A stretch of 64,000 nt of DNA from contig OX442314.1 in NCBI GenBank assembly GCA_949358305.1, positions 64,179,369 to 64,243,368 on the forward strand, written 5' to 3'. Source of the DNA: Strigamia acuminata. Its lineage: Eukaryota; Arthropoda; Chilopoda; Geophilomorpha; Linotaeniidae. A program made the position numbers and the translations under genes. Shown here piece by piece: positions 12,451 through 25,260 of this stretch; within the stretch, counting starts at the first letter, position 1; the number at the start of each line of letters is the position of its first letter. Below the pieces are notes generated by a model. The model worked only from the letters and a program-made list of their open reading frames with translations, searched no databases and was not told the origin of the DNA.

Positions 12451-12960
12451 TGGCGCAGTTGTTGGGTCAAATATTGTCAAAAATCAGTGGAAATTTGTCA
12501 AATACTGGCAAAAATCTGCTGAAATTTGTCAAAAATTGCCAAATTTTGGCGCAAGTTACGTGAGGTTTGCGCGCATCCAACTATGACGAAAAATCCACGC
12601 GTGTGCACGCGCGATTTACTGGCGCGTTGGAAGCGTTAAAATAAATTTTTCCAATGTCTAACACAATTTGCACCGAATTATGGCAATTTTTGACAAATTT
12701 ACATGGATTTTTGCCAGTATTTGACAAATTTCCACGGATTTTTGACAATATTTGACAAATTGCAGACAAATTTCAGACAAATTTCAATTAATTTTAGAAA
12801 TTTTATGAGAAATTTCAGCAAATGTTTGAGGATTGAGGAAATCTTCTGAAATTTGTCAAATATAGGCAAAAATCTTCTGAAATTTGTCAAATACAGGCAA
12901 AAATCTGCTGAAAATTGTCAAAAATTGCCCAAATTCCGTGCAAGTTTTGCAAGTTTTGCG
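12450..12960. repeat. Short tandem and inverted repeats, GAAATTTGTCAAATA type (copy 1)
   Basis: Units of about 36 bp with AAATTTGTCAAATACTGGCA run forward at about 12,470-12,545 and 12,840-12,930, and in reverse (TGCCAGTATTTGACAAATTT) at about 12,680-12,770. The block can therefore fold back on itself. It is repeated at about 26,020-26,530 in copy 2. No coding sequence is visible. Confidence 0.7.
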
Positions 12961-13681
12961 CGCATCAAATCGTATGCGCGCCTATACTATTGCACGAGCG
13001 CATTGACGCGTGATGAACACCGATTACGTTTACGAAGTGAATTCGAGCTACAAAAGTATCGAGTCGCCATTCTATGATGGAAAAAAAAAATTAAGTGTAA
13101 ACAAACAAAATAAAAACTTTAATATACAAGAAACGTACAATTCCACTCAACTTTGTTTCAAATTTTATTTATTGGATCATTGAAAATAAACAGTAGTGTT
13201 GTGCACTGTACGCTTAAGTGTTTACCGGCGATGCGTTGTTTTGTGGTGGGGATTTGCCTCGATAATTGATCTTTTCTCTTTGTTTGCAATATTTTTTTGG
13301 CCTTTTTTGTTGATTTTTCGGTTTGAAATTGTTTTTTTTCCGGTGTAATTTAAGTGGTGGAAGGTTGTTGGGGTGTGTTGAGGGTAATTTTGGCGGTTTT
13401 TGGGTCGGGATTAGTGTTTTCTGCGATTTTTGATCGGTATTTGGGGTAACGCATGCGAATCGCCGTCGATGCGTCGACCGTAGCAAGTGTGGTTGAAGTG
13501 ATTTCGTTCATTCGTTATTTTAATGAAAATTAGGTATTTATTGTGACCACACGAGCACGTAGCAAGTGCGCGCGCAAGTTAAATGTGTAGAGGCCTGTGA
13601 GAAAATAAAACGTGCGTGGAAGCGGCGTAAATATTCTTTGGTGACTGCCATGGGTTTGTGCTTTGTCGTGGGCGCGATATG
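12960..13681. other. Non-coding spacer (copy 1; also 26,530-27,251)
   Basis: No gene or repeat family is recognisable here. The overlapping frames on both strands at 13,214-13,864 have low-complexity composition and match nothing I know. Confidence 0.5.
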
Positions 13682-13698
13682 TCTGCGATATATATGCG

Positions 13699-14092
13699 TT
13701 AGGGATGAGAACGGGACCAATTTTCGGGTCCCGACCCGTCCCGGGTCCATTACGTTAGCGTAATACGCGCGTATGATTGCATAATTGAAATAAATCAGTA
13801 TTAAGCCTAATATTAGGCCTAATAATGCTAAAATAAAGTAAAGAAACAACAATATTTTGGTCATACAGTGTAATTTACTTTTAATAATGAGTTTGTTGTT
13901 GTTGTTTATTTACTTTATTTTAGCATTATCAGGCTCAATATTAGGCTTAATAGTGATAAATAACAACTGGAATTAGAAAATTGTCTCCGCCTCGCAGTAC
14001 GAATTTAGCAACTGTAATCCCGTCCCGTCCCGTATCCGCATAGGGCAAACATTACCAGTCCAGTCCCTATCCCGGTCCGTTCTTATCCCTAA
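13699..14092. mobile_element. Foldback MITE (copy 2)
   Basis: This is the same element at the same place in the second macrosatellite unit, with the same terminal inverted repeats and TATGCG flanks. It came with the macrosatellite duplication and is not an independent insertion. Confidence 0.75.
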
Positions 14093-15360
14093 TATGCGTG
14101 ATGTAGCGCGTTTGCGCGCGCGATCTAGTGCGTTTGAGCGCGCGATGTAGCACCTTGAGCGTGTCCAAATGTGTACAGGTGCTCAAAAGATGTGCGAGGG
14201 CTTCACGTGCATACACGAAGCATAAACGTGAAGAAAACAGCAGAAGCAGTTGTGTGTGATATTTATAAAACCACATCACACAAGGGAATACTACTAATGA
14301 TACAAAAAGCAATAAACTTTATGAATATTGAAATAAACTTACAAAATGGTGGAAAAAACATGGCGTACTGCCTTGAATATATGCCGGGATGTTATCAATC
14401 TTCCGGGCCCCATGTGTGTTTGATTTTAGTCCTAATTTTGGTGTATTTTTTTTTTTTTGCCTTGGTTTTTCTCGTTTCTTGGAGAGTGCTGAGGCATGCC
14501 GAGGTGTTCTCGGGCGTGTGCGCCTGTTGAAGATCGAGCGTTTCATATTTTGTGTTTAATAAGCCTACCGTGGTGCCTCGAGCGTTTATTAATTTCTCCA
14601 CTCGAGGCACTTCACTAACACCTCCCCGGTGTTTAAACGAGTAGCGGCGCTTATTTGACCCCGGTGTTTACTGTTTAAAATTGTCGTGTGTTTTCAAAGT
14701 TCTTAATTTGTTTAAAAGCAAACAAAATGGATATTTGTTAATTTTTATTTGATTTTATCAATTTCTATTGGTTTCTTGCTGATTTTTAATCGGTTTTTCT
14801 CTATTTGTGACAATTTTTGCCAATTTTAATCGTTATTTGTCATTCTGAATTGATTATTGTCCGATTTCAGTCGATTTTTGTTGATTTTTAATCATGTTTG
14901 TTCGTTTTTAATCAATTTTTGTCCCATGCCTTACGATCAGTTCGAATAATTGACACCATACTGTGCTGTTACTCGTATTCAAGATGGCGTCGCAAACTCA
15001 AGGCCGAATTCCGCTGATTTCATTTATTGCGACTGTTTGCGCTCCATACGTGTGAAAAGGATTATGGGAAAAATCCTCAATGCAGGCCATTTTGGTGTTA
15101 AATGAGCGAGGAAGGCAGGAGATGAGAAAAATTTGTAAAATTTCAAAAAAAAGCTAAACAATCAAAATTTACATGAAGATCAATATTTCTGGCTCGAAAT
15201 GCATGTATCAGCAATTTCGGGATATTTTCGGGGTGAAATTGACTCGTTCGGAACACTGGGAAGGAACCCCACCCCGCATTCCCCATGCGTCGGCGCGCGC
15301 GTAGACGAAAATTCAAATCCAGGTGTTCAGACGGCCCCACGTTATTTTCGGGTTCCAAGT

Positions 15361-18300
15361 TGGGTTTCACAAATGTACCGTATTGCCTCGAATAAACGCC
15401 GGGACGTTTATTAAACTTCTCGTGTGTGTTTAATTTTGATCCGCATTTAACTGTTTTTTTTTTCACCGAAAGTTACTTCATTTTTTATTAACATGGAAAA
15501 AAAATGAACCTTTACAAAATACTAATAATAACGTTATAATAAGCAGTTACAATTGAAATTAAAACAACATTTTTTTTTTAATTAGAAACCAAAGCAGAAT
15601 CATCCCTAAATTCTGACACGGCGTTGTCAAACAAACAGTTGGCGCCAAAACGAGAAATTAGGCAACAAAACATTTTGAATGCTACAAAAACACATTAAAT
15701 AACCATAAAACAAATAAAAATAAATACAACAGCTAAACCAAATTGTAATAAACAAGACAGCAAAGTGCGGGAGTGAGTGACAACGCCAAAAAAACGCCCG
15801 AAAACGCCCCAAGAACGCACCAAAACGCCCCAAGAACGCACCAAAACGCCAGATAACCGTGCAACTTGAGGCAAAAAACATGCAAACATAATTTTTTGCT
15901 TTGAGTGGCACGATTTTCAGGCTTTTTGGAGCATTTTGAAGCGTTTTGGGGCGTTTTAGAACGTTTTTGCTTATTTTTTAGCATTCTCATGCGAGCTCGC
16001 GCGTGCAGGCGAGAAAAAAACAAACTTATTTCTTCAAGAGTTAAAAAAAAAATAACCCTAACCAGGAAATTACTGTAAAAACAACGGCTTGCCTCGAATA
16101 AACGCCGGGGCGTTTACTAATTTTCAAGACTGGAAGTGAGGCGAGATGTTGTTTGCTTTATTTGTTGAAACAAATTAGGCGTCACTAATTCACCTGTATT
16201 AGGGTTTCGGTTCTGAGAAACCGGACGAGGAGTCACAATAACGGGACACGGGAAATTTCAAAACTTACCGGTTTCGTCAAAACGCCATTGAAACGTTACA
16301 TTTTTATAGCGTGTCAATGATAAAAATGGTCATTTTGGATGAAAAACGGCCATTTTGGATGAAAAATGGCCACTTTTACTATAAAAAATGGCTGAAAATG
16401 GCCATTTTTACTATGACAAATGGCTGAAAATGGCCATTTTAATAAAAAAAGGCCATTTTTACTTCGAAAATTGGCTAAAAATGGCCACTTGAGTGAGTGA
16501 CAATGCCAAAAAACGCGTGCAAACGCCTGCGAACGCCCCAAAACGCCCCAAAACGCCAGATGACAATGCAACTTGAGGCATAAAACTTGAAAACACAATT
16601 TTAAACGTCACAAAAGTTGAAACAAAGATGAAAAATTAATTTTTTGCCTCAAGTTGCGCGATTTTCAGGCCTTTTGGAGTGTTTTTGAGCATTTTTTGGC
16701 GTTCTCAGCGGCGTGTTTGCCTCAAATAAACGCCGGTTTAAACAAAAAATGACGTCATTTTTGGTTTAAAATTGAAGTAAAACACAAAATATTTTAGTTT
16801 TTAAATGCAACTGGTCTAAATTTTGTCAAATGTTGTCATACTTCTTGAAAGTCATCATTTATTGATAAAAAATTTGAAAATTTACCTAATTGTAGCATGT
16901 ATTTGTGGTTAGTTTTGATTTGAATTCAAACTGTAATTTTTTGCTTCGAGTTGCGCGATTTTCAGGCGTTTTGGGGCGTTTTTGAGCTTTTTTTGACGTC
17001 CTCGGGCGAGCTCGCGCGTGCACGTCACAAGTAACCCTAATCAGGAAAGAACCTACAAAAACTATGGCTTGCCTCGCATAAACGCCGGGGCGTTTATTCA
17101 TTTTCAAAAAGACAAATGAAATGGATAAATAAAGAAATTAGCGGGGAAATCCAGCATGGCGCCCACTTCAAATCCGCTAGAGCGGCAAAACACGACATTT
17201 GAATTTCAACACAAGAATAAAATCAAGAATACACACTGTATTGAATAAAATAACATTAGGAAATGTAATTTCCTACAACAAAAGCACTATTTATTAAAAG
17301 AACACTTGAAAATAATCGTTTGCCGAACGGAATGAACTCGGTCAGCAGCGCACAAGTGCGTACCGACAACGAACGCTCGAAACGACAAAACGACCGTTCC
17401 GGGACAAAAATAAAGTAAACCAATCGACAGATCACCCCCAAATTAGTCTAAATCAATTCTAAAACCTATCCATAACACAAGAATAAGGTCCAAACAAAAG
17501 GTTAGAAGTTTGAACACAACCGAACTAGATTAAGAAATATGACGTCACGCGTCTTACGCAAGTGATCTGTAAATCGACGAATGCACTAAAAATCATCCAA
17601 AATCACACAAAATGAGCAAGAATTAAAGAAATAAGACACAGAGAAGTAATAAAACTTTAAATAGCAATGAATAAAGATAATATCAATATCATAGACACTA
17701 AAATTCATGAAAACACTGTAACTTTTAATAAATCACAAAAAATGAAAGTTTAATATGTAAAAATATCTAAAAAGCTGAAATTCAAGAAAAGCAAAAATTA
17801 AAGACACTTTGTTAACTTTAATTAAGACAATAAATGACATAAAATCCGGACACAACAATTATTCCATTTTGGATGAAAAACGGCCCTTTTGGATGAAAAA
17901 CGGCCATTTTGGATGAAAAACGGCTAAAAATGACCATTTTTCTATGAAAAATGGCTAAAAATGGCTAAAAATGGCCATTTGATTGAATGACAACGCCAAA
18001 AAACGCCCAAGAACGCCCGCAAATGCCTAAAAATGCCTAAAAACGCCCCAAAACGCAAAATGACAATGCAACTTGAGGCAAAAAACATGAGAACACAATT
18101 GTAAACGTTACAAAAGTTGAAACAAAAATAAACAATTAATGTTTTGCCTCGAGTTGCACGATTTTCAGGCGTTTTGGAGTATTTTTTGGCGTTCTCAGGC
18201 GTACTCGCGCGTACACGTCACTGCCGAGTAAAAAAAACATACTTATTTCTTCAAGAGTTAAAAAGGAAGTAACCCTAATCAGGAAAAAAAATGCAAAAAC

Positions 18301-19560
18301 AATGGCTTGCCTCGAACAAACGCCAGAAGTGAGGCGAGATGTTGTTTGCTTTATTTATTAAATCAAATTAGGCGTTGCTAATTCACCTGTATCTCTTAGT
18401 TCGACGTAAGAACACGCGCTTTTTTTAAAATGAAAGCCCAAGTTGGGTTTCATAAACGTACCGTATTGCCTTGAATAAAAGCCGGGGTGTTTATTAATTT
18501 TTAAGACCAGAAACGAGGCGAGATCACGACTCAAGATTAAACGAGAAGAAATAAACGTGTTTCTTCTAAAGGAAGTAACCCTAATCAGGAAAAACTTACA
18601 TAAACAATGGTTTGCCTTGAATAAACGCCGGGGCGTTTATAAATTTTCAAGACGGGAGGCAAGGTGAGATGATGATGCGGTGCGACGCGAATAAAAGCCC
18701 AAGTTGGGTATTGCCTCGAATAAACGCCGGGGCGTTTATTAATTTTCAAAACCGGAAATGAGGCGAGATCAAAACGCCATTGAAACGTTACATTTTAATA
18801 ACGTTTCAACGATAAAAACGGCCATTTTTGATTAAAAAAACGACTAAAAATGGCCATTTTACTATAAAAACGGTGAAAAAAAAACATTTTTACTCTGAAA
18901 AATGGCTAAAAATGGCCATTTTGACGAAAAACGGCCATTTTTACTACGGAAAATGCTAAAAATGGCCACTTGAGTGAGTGACAACGCCAAAAAACGCCTG
19001 CGAACGCCTGCGAACACATAAAAACACTCCAAAACGCCAGATGACAATGCAACTTGAGGCAAAAAACATGAGAACACAATTTTAAACGTCACAAAAGTTG
19101 AAATAAAGATGAAAAATTAATGTTTTGCCTCGAGTTGCGCGATTTTCAGGCGTTTTTGAGCGTTTTTTAGCATTTTTTGGCGTTCTCAGGCGTGCTCGTG
19201 TGTACACGTCACTGCCGAAGAAAAAAACAAACTTATTTCTTTTAGTTAAAATGTATTTCAAGCTTTAACAGGGGTTTAAACAGGAAATGACATCATTTTT
19301 AGTTTAAAATTGAAGTAAAACACAAAATATTTTAGTTTTTGAATGCAACTGATCCACGTTATGTCAAATGTTTCCATTACTTCTTGAAAGCCAAAAAATT
19401 TGAAAATTTAGCTAATTTCAGCATGTATTTGTAGCTAGTTTTGATTTGAATACACACTGTAATGTTTTGCCTCGAGTTGCGCGATTTTCAGGCGTTTTGG
19501 GACGTTTTGGAGCAAAAAAAACAAACTTAATTCTTCAAGAGTTAAAAAGGAAGTAATCCT
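15361..19560. repeat. Hairpin repeat cluster (copy 2)
   Basis: This is the counterpart of the cluster at 1,680-5,880, with the same order of hairpins, GGCCATTTT runs and inverted pairs and only scattered substitutions. Confidence 0.7.
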
Positions 19561-19992
19561 AATCAGGAAAAGCCCACAAAAAACAATGCAAGATCACGCG
19601 GTACGACGCACGGACTCCCAGCGCACGGAATGCACGGACTTTCTGTGGACTTCCCGTGCACGGAAGACCGGCGCGGACATTTCCATTGGAGACCAGCGCA
19701 GAATTACCTACAGGCAATTCCGAATCAAAGGCTTCTTTATGGTTTATACATTACTTTGCAGTAGGTATGCCTGGCCTTGATTTGAAAGTGCAGTAAATTC
19801 TGCTGAATGCAGTGTTTTAAACTCGCAGCAATTGCGATGGTGCCAACTATTGGAAAATAAATTTAAAATGTAAAACCAAAGAATTTGTAAAAAAAATTTG
19901 TTTTAATCAATTGCAATAATGATATTCTACTTAATTGTTGGATTATGAAACGTGAAACCAATCCCATGATTAGGAAATATAAATTTTATTAA

Positions 19993-20585
19993 CCTTATGG
20001 CGCGCATGCGGATTTCTCGGAGTGCGAAAGGGACCCTATTTTTAACATTACGGCGGCCTATACCTTGACCCCCTGTTCGCAGTCTCATGGCTGATTTTGC
20101 GGATTTCACTTATTTGTATATTCCGCACGATCGCGCGCGTTTTATCAACCTTGGGAAAGCCGCTTTCTCAAATTTGCAAATTCCACATTGTGTGAACATG
20201 CTACAACGCTTCTGTGCGCGTCAATAAAAAAAAAAACCGATTAGAAATGAAATTCAGGGTTTTGTTAAAATAAAAATTATACAATATAATCAGTCTATAA
20301 TGCTTCTATAATGCTGTTGGTTTAATCAGCACATTGTAATTGTGTGAAAACACGCGCGCTCGCAATAATACATTACCCAATGTACTTGCACTGGCATGGA
20401 CCCATCAGTGCGCACTTTCCCGTGCGTGCTGCTTGCACTATTTACATCAATTGTTGCTCCACAGGTTGCGCGACCTGCCGGGCAGTTAAGACGTACTAGA
20501 ATAACCTCAGGATTTGATAAAACCTGATTTTTGGATGACACTAAGTAAATGGCAGTGAATGTGAGATGTGAGATACACGATGAAT
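19993..20585 (-). other. 593-bp TTAA-bounded segment, inverted (copy 2)
   Basis: The same 593 bp is in reverse orientation between TTAA at 19,989-19,992 and TTAA at 20,586-20,589. The left flank (AAATTTTA) is the same as in copy 1. The right flank goes directly to CCTTTTCGCGG, skipping the 50 bp found at 6,910-6,959 in copy 1. Confidence 0.85.
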
Positions 20586-20950
20586 TTAACCTTTTCGCGG
20601 ATTGGCTTCCGTGAAATCCGCATTTCGGGGGCGACTATTCTGGGGATTCCGGGTGGACCAAACTCTTCCGGAAAACGTCCGGGGTGGTGTTGGGAGTGTC
20701 AATAGACTGTTTTGTGTCAAGGTTGTCAATTTTCATGTGAGTATTGGAAGGTTCATTTCTGCACATTCTCATGTATTTTTTTTCACAGGAGCGACAAGGA
20801 GCGATGAAGCGGGATCGAGCGAGAGTGGGTAAAATAAACTGGTTTACGTCTCCAATGCGCGTTCAAGATGGAATACGAACTCGGAATCGACTCCAACACG
20901 CGTTCGCGTGACATACGGACGCATTCACGACCCAGATCAAAAAATGATCT

Positions 20951-21605
20951 CGTATTCGACTCGTTTTCGAGTCGAATGCAAATTTTGCCCTTCTTTGACG
21001 CGAAATCGTATTCGACTCGTTTTCGAGTCGAATGCGAGTTTTGCCCTTCTTCAACGCGAAATCGTATTCGACTCGTTTTCGAGTCGAATGCGAATTTTGC
21101 CCTTTCTCAACGCGAAATCGTATTCGACTCGTTTTCGAGTCGAATGCGAGTTTTGCCCTTCTTCAACGCGAAATCGTATTCGACTCGTTTTCGAGTCGAA
21201 TGCGAATTTTGCCCTTCTTCGACGCGAAATCATATTCGACTCGTTTTCGAGTCGAATGCGAAATCGTATTCGACTCGTTTTCGAGTCGAATGCGAGTTTT
21301 GCCCTTCTTCAACGCGAAATCGTATTCGACTCGTTTTCGAGTCGAATGCGAATTTTGCCCTTTCTCAACGCGAAATCGTATTCGACTCGTTTTCGAGTCG
21401 AATGCGAGTTTTGCCCTTCTTCAACGCGAAATCGTATTCGACTCGTTTTCGAGTCGAATGCGAATTTTGCCCTTCTTCAACGCGAAATCGTATTCGACTC
21501 GTTTTCGAGTCGAATGCGAATTCGTATTCGACTCGTTTTCGAGTCGAATGCGAATTTTGCCCTTCTTCAACGCGAAATCGTATTCGATTCGCTTTCGAAT
21601 CGTAT
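20951..21605 (+). repeat. 56-bp hairpin satellite, left arm (copy 2)
   Basis: This matches the left arm of copy 1, including the positions of the shortened units, shifted by 13,630 bp. Confidence 0.9.
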
Positions 21606-21642
21606 ACGAGATGGTCGATTTTTGTTTCCCGGACTTTGATTT

Positions 21643-24320
21643 GTATTCGAGTTGTTACGAGTTCGTATTTTGATCGTATTCGTATTCGAATCGAATTCGA
21701 ATCGTATTCGAATCGAATACGAATCGAATTCGAGTCGTATTCGAGATGGTCGATGATTTCCACTCGCTCGTATACGCGTTGTATACGAGCTCGTATTTTG
21801 ATCGTAATCGTAAACGAATCGTTTACAAGTCGTATACAAGTCGTATACGACGTGTATACACCTCGTATACGAACGAAGTTTGTGAAAACACAATTTCCAA
21901 ATAAGACGTATGTGACTACTATGTGTTTTCATGTCGTAGTAAGTGTCCGGTGGATTTTCCAAACTTCGTTCGTATACGAGGTGTATACACGTCGTATACG
22001 ACTTGTATACGACTTGTAAACGATTCGTTTACGATTACGATCAAAATACGAGCTCGTATACAACGCGTATACGAGCGAGTGGAAATCATCGACCATCTCG
22101 AATGCGACTCGAATACGATTCGAATACATCTCGAATACATCTCGAATACGAGTCGTACGAGTCAAAGTCCGGGAACGGGTCATCGACTATCTCGTATTCG
22201 AGTTGTTACGAGTTCGTATTTTGATCGTATTCGTATTCGAATCGAATTCGAATCGTATTCGAATCGAATACTAATCGAATTCGAGTCGTATTCGAGATGG
22301 TCGATGATTTCCACTCGCTCGTATACGCGTTGTATACGAGCTCGTATTTTGATCGTAATCGTAAACGAATCGTTTACAAGTCGTATACAAGTCGTATACG
22401 ACGTGTATACACCTCGTATACGAACGAAGTTTGTGAAAACACAATTTCCAAATAAGACGTATGTGACTACTATGTGTTTTCATGTCGTAGTAAGTGTCCG
22501 GTGGATTTTCCAAACTTCGTTCGTATACGAGGTGTATACACGTCGTATACGACTTGTATACGACTTGTAAACGATTCGTTTACGATTACGATCAAAATAC
22601 GAGCTCGTATACAACGCGTATACGAGCGAGTGGAAATCATCGACCATCTCGAATGCGACTCGAATACGATTCGAATACATCTCGAATACATCTCGAATAC
22701 GAGTCGTACGAGTCAAAGTCCGGGAACGGGTCATCGACTATCTCGTATTCGAGTTGTTACGAGTTCGTATTTTGATCGTATTCGTATTCGAATCGAATTC
22801 GAATCGTATTCGAATCGAATACTAATCGAATTCGAGTCGTATTCGAGATGGTCGATGATTTCCACTCGCTCGTATACGCGTTGTATACGAGCTCGTATTT
22901 TGATCGTAATCGTAAACGAATCGTTTACAAGTCGTATACAAGTCGTATACGACGTGTATACACCTCGTATACGAACGAAGTTTGTGAAAACACAATTTCC
23001 AAATAAGACGTATGTGACTACTATGTGTTTTCATGTCGTAGTAAGTGTCCGGTGGATTTTCCAAACTTCGTTCGTATACGAGGTGTATACACGTCGTATA
23101 CGACTTGTATACGACTTGTAAACGATTCGTTTACGATTACGATCAAAATACGAGCTCGTATACAACGCGTATACGAGCGAGTGGAAATCATCGACCATCT
23201 CGAATGCGACTCGAATACGATTCGAATACATCTCGAATACATCTCGAATACGAGTCGTACGAGTCAAAGTCCGGGAACGGGTCATCGACTATCTCGTATT
23301 CGAGTTGTTACGAGTTCGTATTTTGATCGTATTCGTATTCGAATCGAATTCGAATCGTATTCGAATCGAATACTAATCGAATTCGAGTCGTATTCGAGAT
23401 GGTCGATGATTTCCACTCGCTCGTATACGCGTTGTATACGAGCTCGTATTTTGATCGTAATCGTAAACGAATCGTTTACAAGTCGTATACAAGTCGTATA
23501 CGACGTGTATACACCTCGTATACGAACGAAGTTTGTGAAAACACAATTTCCAAATAAGACGTATGTGACTACTATGTGTTTTCATGTCGTAGTAAGTGTC
23601 CGGTGGATTTTCCAAACTTCGTTCGTATACGAGGTGTATACACGTCGTATACGACTTGTATACGACTTGTAAACGATTCGTTTACGATTACGATCAAAAT
23701 ACGAGCTCGTATACAACGCGTATACGAGCGAGTGGAAATCATCGACCATCTCGAATGCGACTCGAATACGATTCGAATACATCTCGAATACATCTCGAAT
23801 ACGAGTCGTACGAGTCAAAGTCCGGGAACGGGTCATCGACTATCTCGTATTCGAGTTGTTACGAGTTCGTATTTTGATCGTATTCGTATTCGAATCGAAT
23901 TCGAATCGTATTCGAATCGAATACTAATCGAATTCGAGTCGTATTCGAGATGGTCGATGATTTCCACTCGCTCGTATACGCGTTGTATACGAGCTCGTAT
24001 TTTGATCGTAATCGTAAACGAATCGTTTACAAGTCGTATACAAGTCGTATACGACGTGTATACACCTCGTATACGAACGAAGTTTGTGAAAACACAATTT
24101 CCAAATAAGACGTATGTGACTACTATGTGTTTTCATGTCGTAGTAAGTATCCGGTGGATTTTCCAAACTTCGTTCGTATACGAGGTGTATACACGTCGTA
24201 TACAACTTGTATACGACTTGTAAACGATTCGTTTACGATTACGATCAAAATACGAGCTCGTATACAACGCGTATACGAGCGAGTGGAAATCATCGACCAT
24301 CTCGAATACGACTCGAATTC
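21643..24320 (+). repeat. 551-bp palindromic satellite (copy 2)
   Basis: The 551-bp period is the same (21,923, 22,474, 23,025, 23,576 and 24,127 by phase). The forward array ends near 24,320. It is followed by a further partial forward unit to about 24,640, not the long reversed unit of copy 1. Confidence 0.9.
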
Positions 24321-24639
24321 GATTCGTATTCGACTCGTATACGCGTTGTATACGAGCTCGTATTTTGATCGTAATCGTAAACGAAACGTTTACAAGTCGT
24401 ATACAAGTTGTATACGACGTGTATACACCTCGTATACGAACGAAGTTTGTGAAAACACAATTTCCAAATAAGACGTATGTGACTACTATGTGTTTTCATG
24501 TCGTAGTAAGTATCCGGTGGATTTTCCAAACTTCGTTCGTATACGAGGTGTATACACGTCGTATACAACTTGTATACGACTTGTAAACGATTCGTTTACG
24601 ATTACGATCAAAATACGAGCTCGTATACAACGCGTATAC

Positions 24640-25260
24640 GAGCGAGTGGAAATCATCGACCATCTCGAATACGACTCGAATACGATTCGAATACATCTCG
24701 AATACATCTCGAATACGAGTCGTACGAGTCAAAGTCCGGGAACGGGTCATCGACTATCTCGTATTCGACTCGAAAACGAGTCGAATACGATTTCGCGTTG
24801 AAGAAGGGCAAAACTCGTATTCGACTCGAAAACGAGTCGAATACGATTTCGCGTTGAAGAAGGGCAAAACTCGTATTCGACTCGAAAACGAGTCGAATAC
24901 GATTTCGCGTTGAAGAAGGGCAAAACTCGTATTCGACTCGAAAACGAGTCGAATACGATTTCGCGTTGAAGAAGGGCAAAACTCGTATTCGACTCGAAAA
25001 CGAGTCGAATACAATTTCGCGTTGAAGAAGGGCAAAACTCGTATTCGACTCGAAAACGAGTCGAATACGATTTCGCGTTGAAGAAGGGCAAAACTCGTAT
25101 TCGACTCGAAAACGAGTCGAATACGATTTCGCGTTGAAGAAGGGCAAAACTCGTATTCGACTCGAAAACGAGTCGAATACAATTTTGCGTTGAAAAAGGA
25201 CAAAAATCGTATTCGATTCGCTTTCGAATCGAATACGAGTTTTGTCCTTTTTCAACGCTT
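24640..25260 (-). repeat. Inverted right arm of the palindromic satellite (copy 2)
   Basis: About eight regular reversed 56-bp hairpin units with the core CTCGAAAACGAGTC run from about 24,764 to 25,190, then the same closing hairpin as copy 1. Copy 1 has fewer and more varied units here, so the right arm has been remodelled between copies while the left arm has not. Confidence 0.85.

Larger units (their letters stand above)
1..13681. repeat. Macrosatellite unit, copy 1 (13.68 kb)
   Basis: The sequence that opens the window recurs at 13,682 and again at 27,252, so this is one unit of a head-to-tail array with periods of 13,681 and 13,570 bp. The true unit boundary is arbitrary because the window starts inside the array. 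The unit contains a foldback MITE, hairpin-repeat clusters, a TTAA-bounded segment and a large palindromic satellite, each listed separately. No open frame inside it resembles a protein. The longer frames lie in satellite DNA or recur only because the whole unit recurs. Confidence 0.95.
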
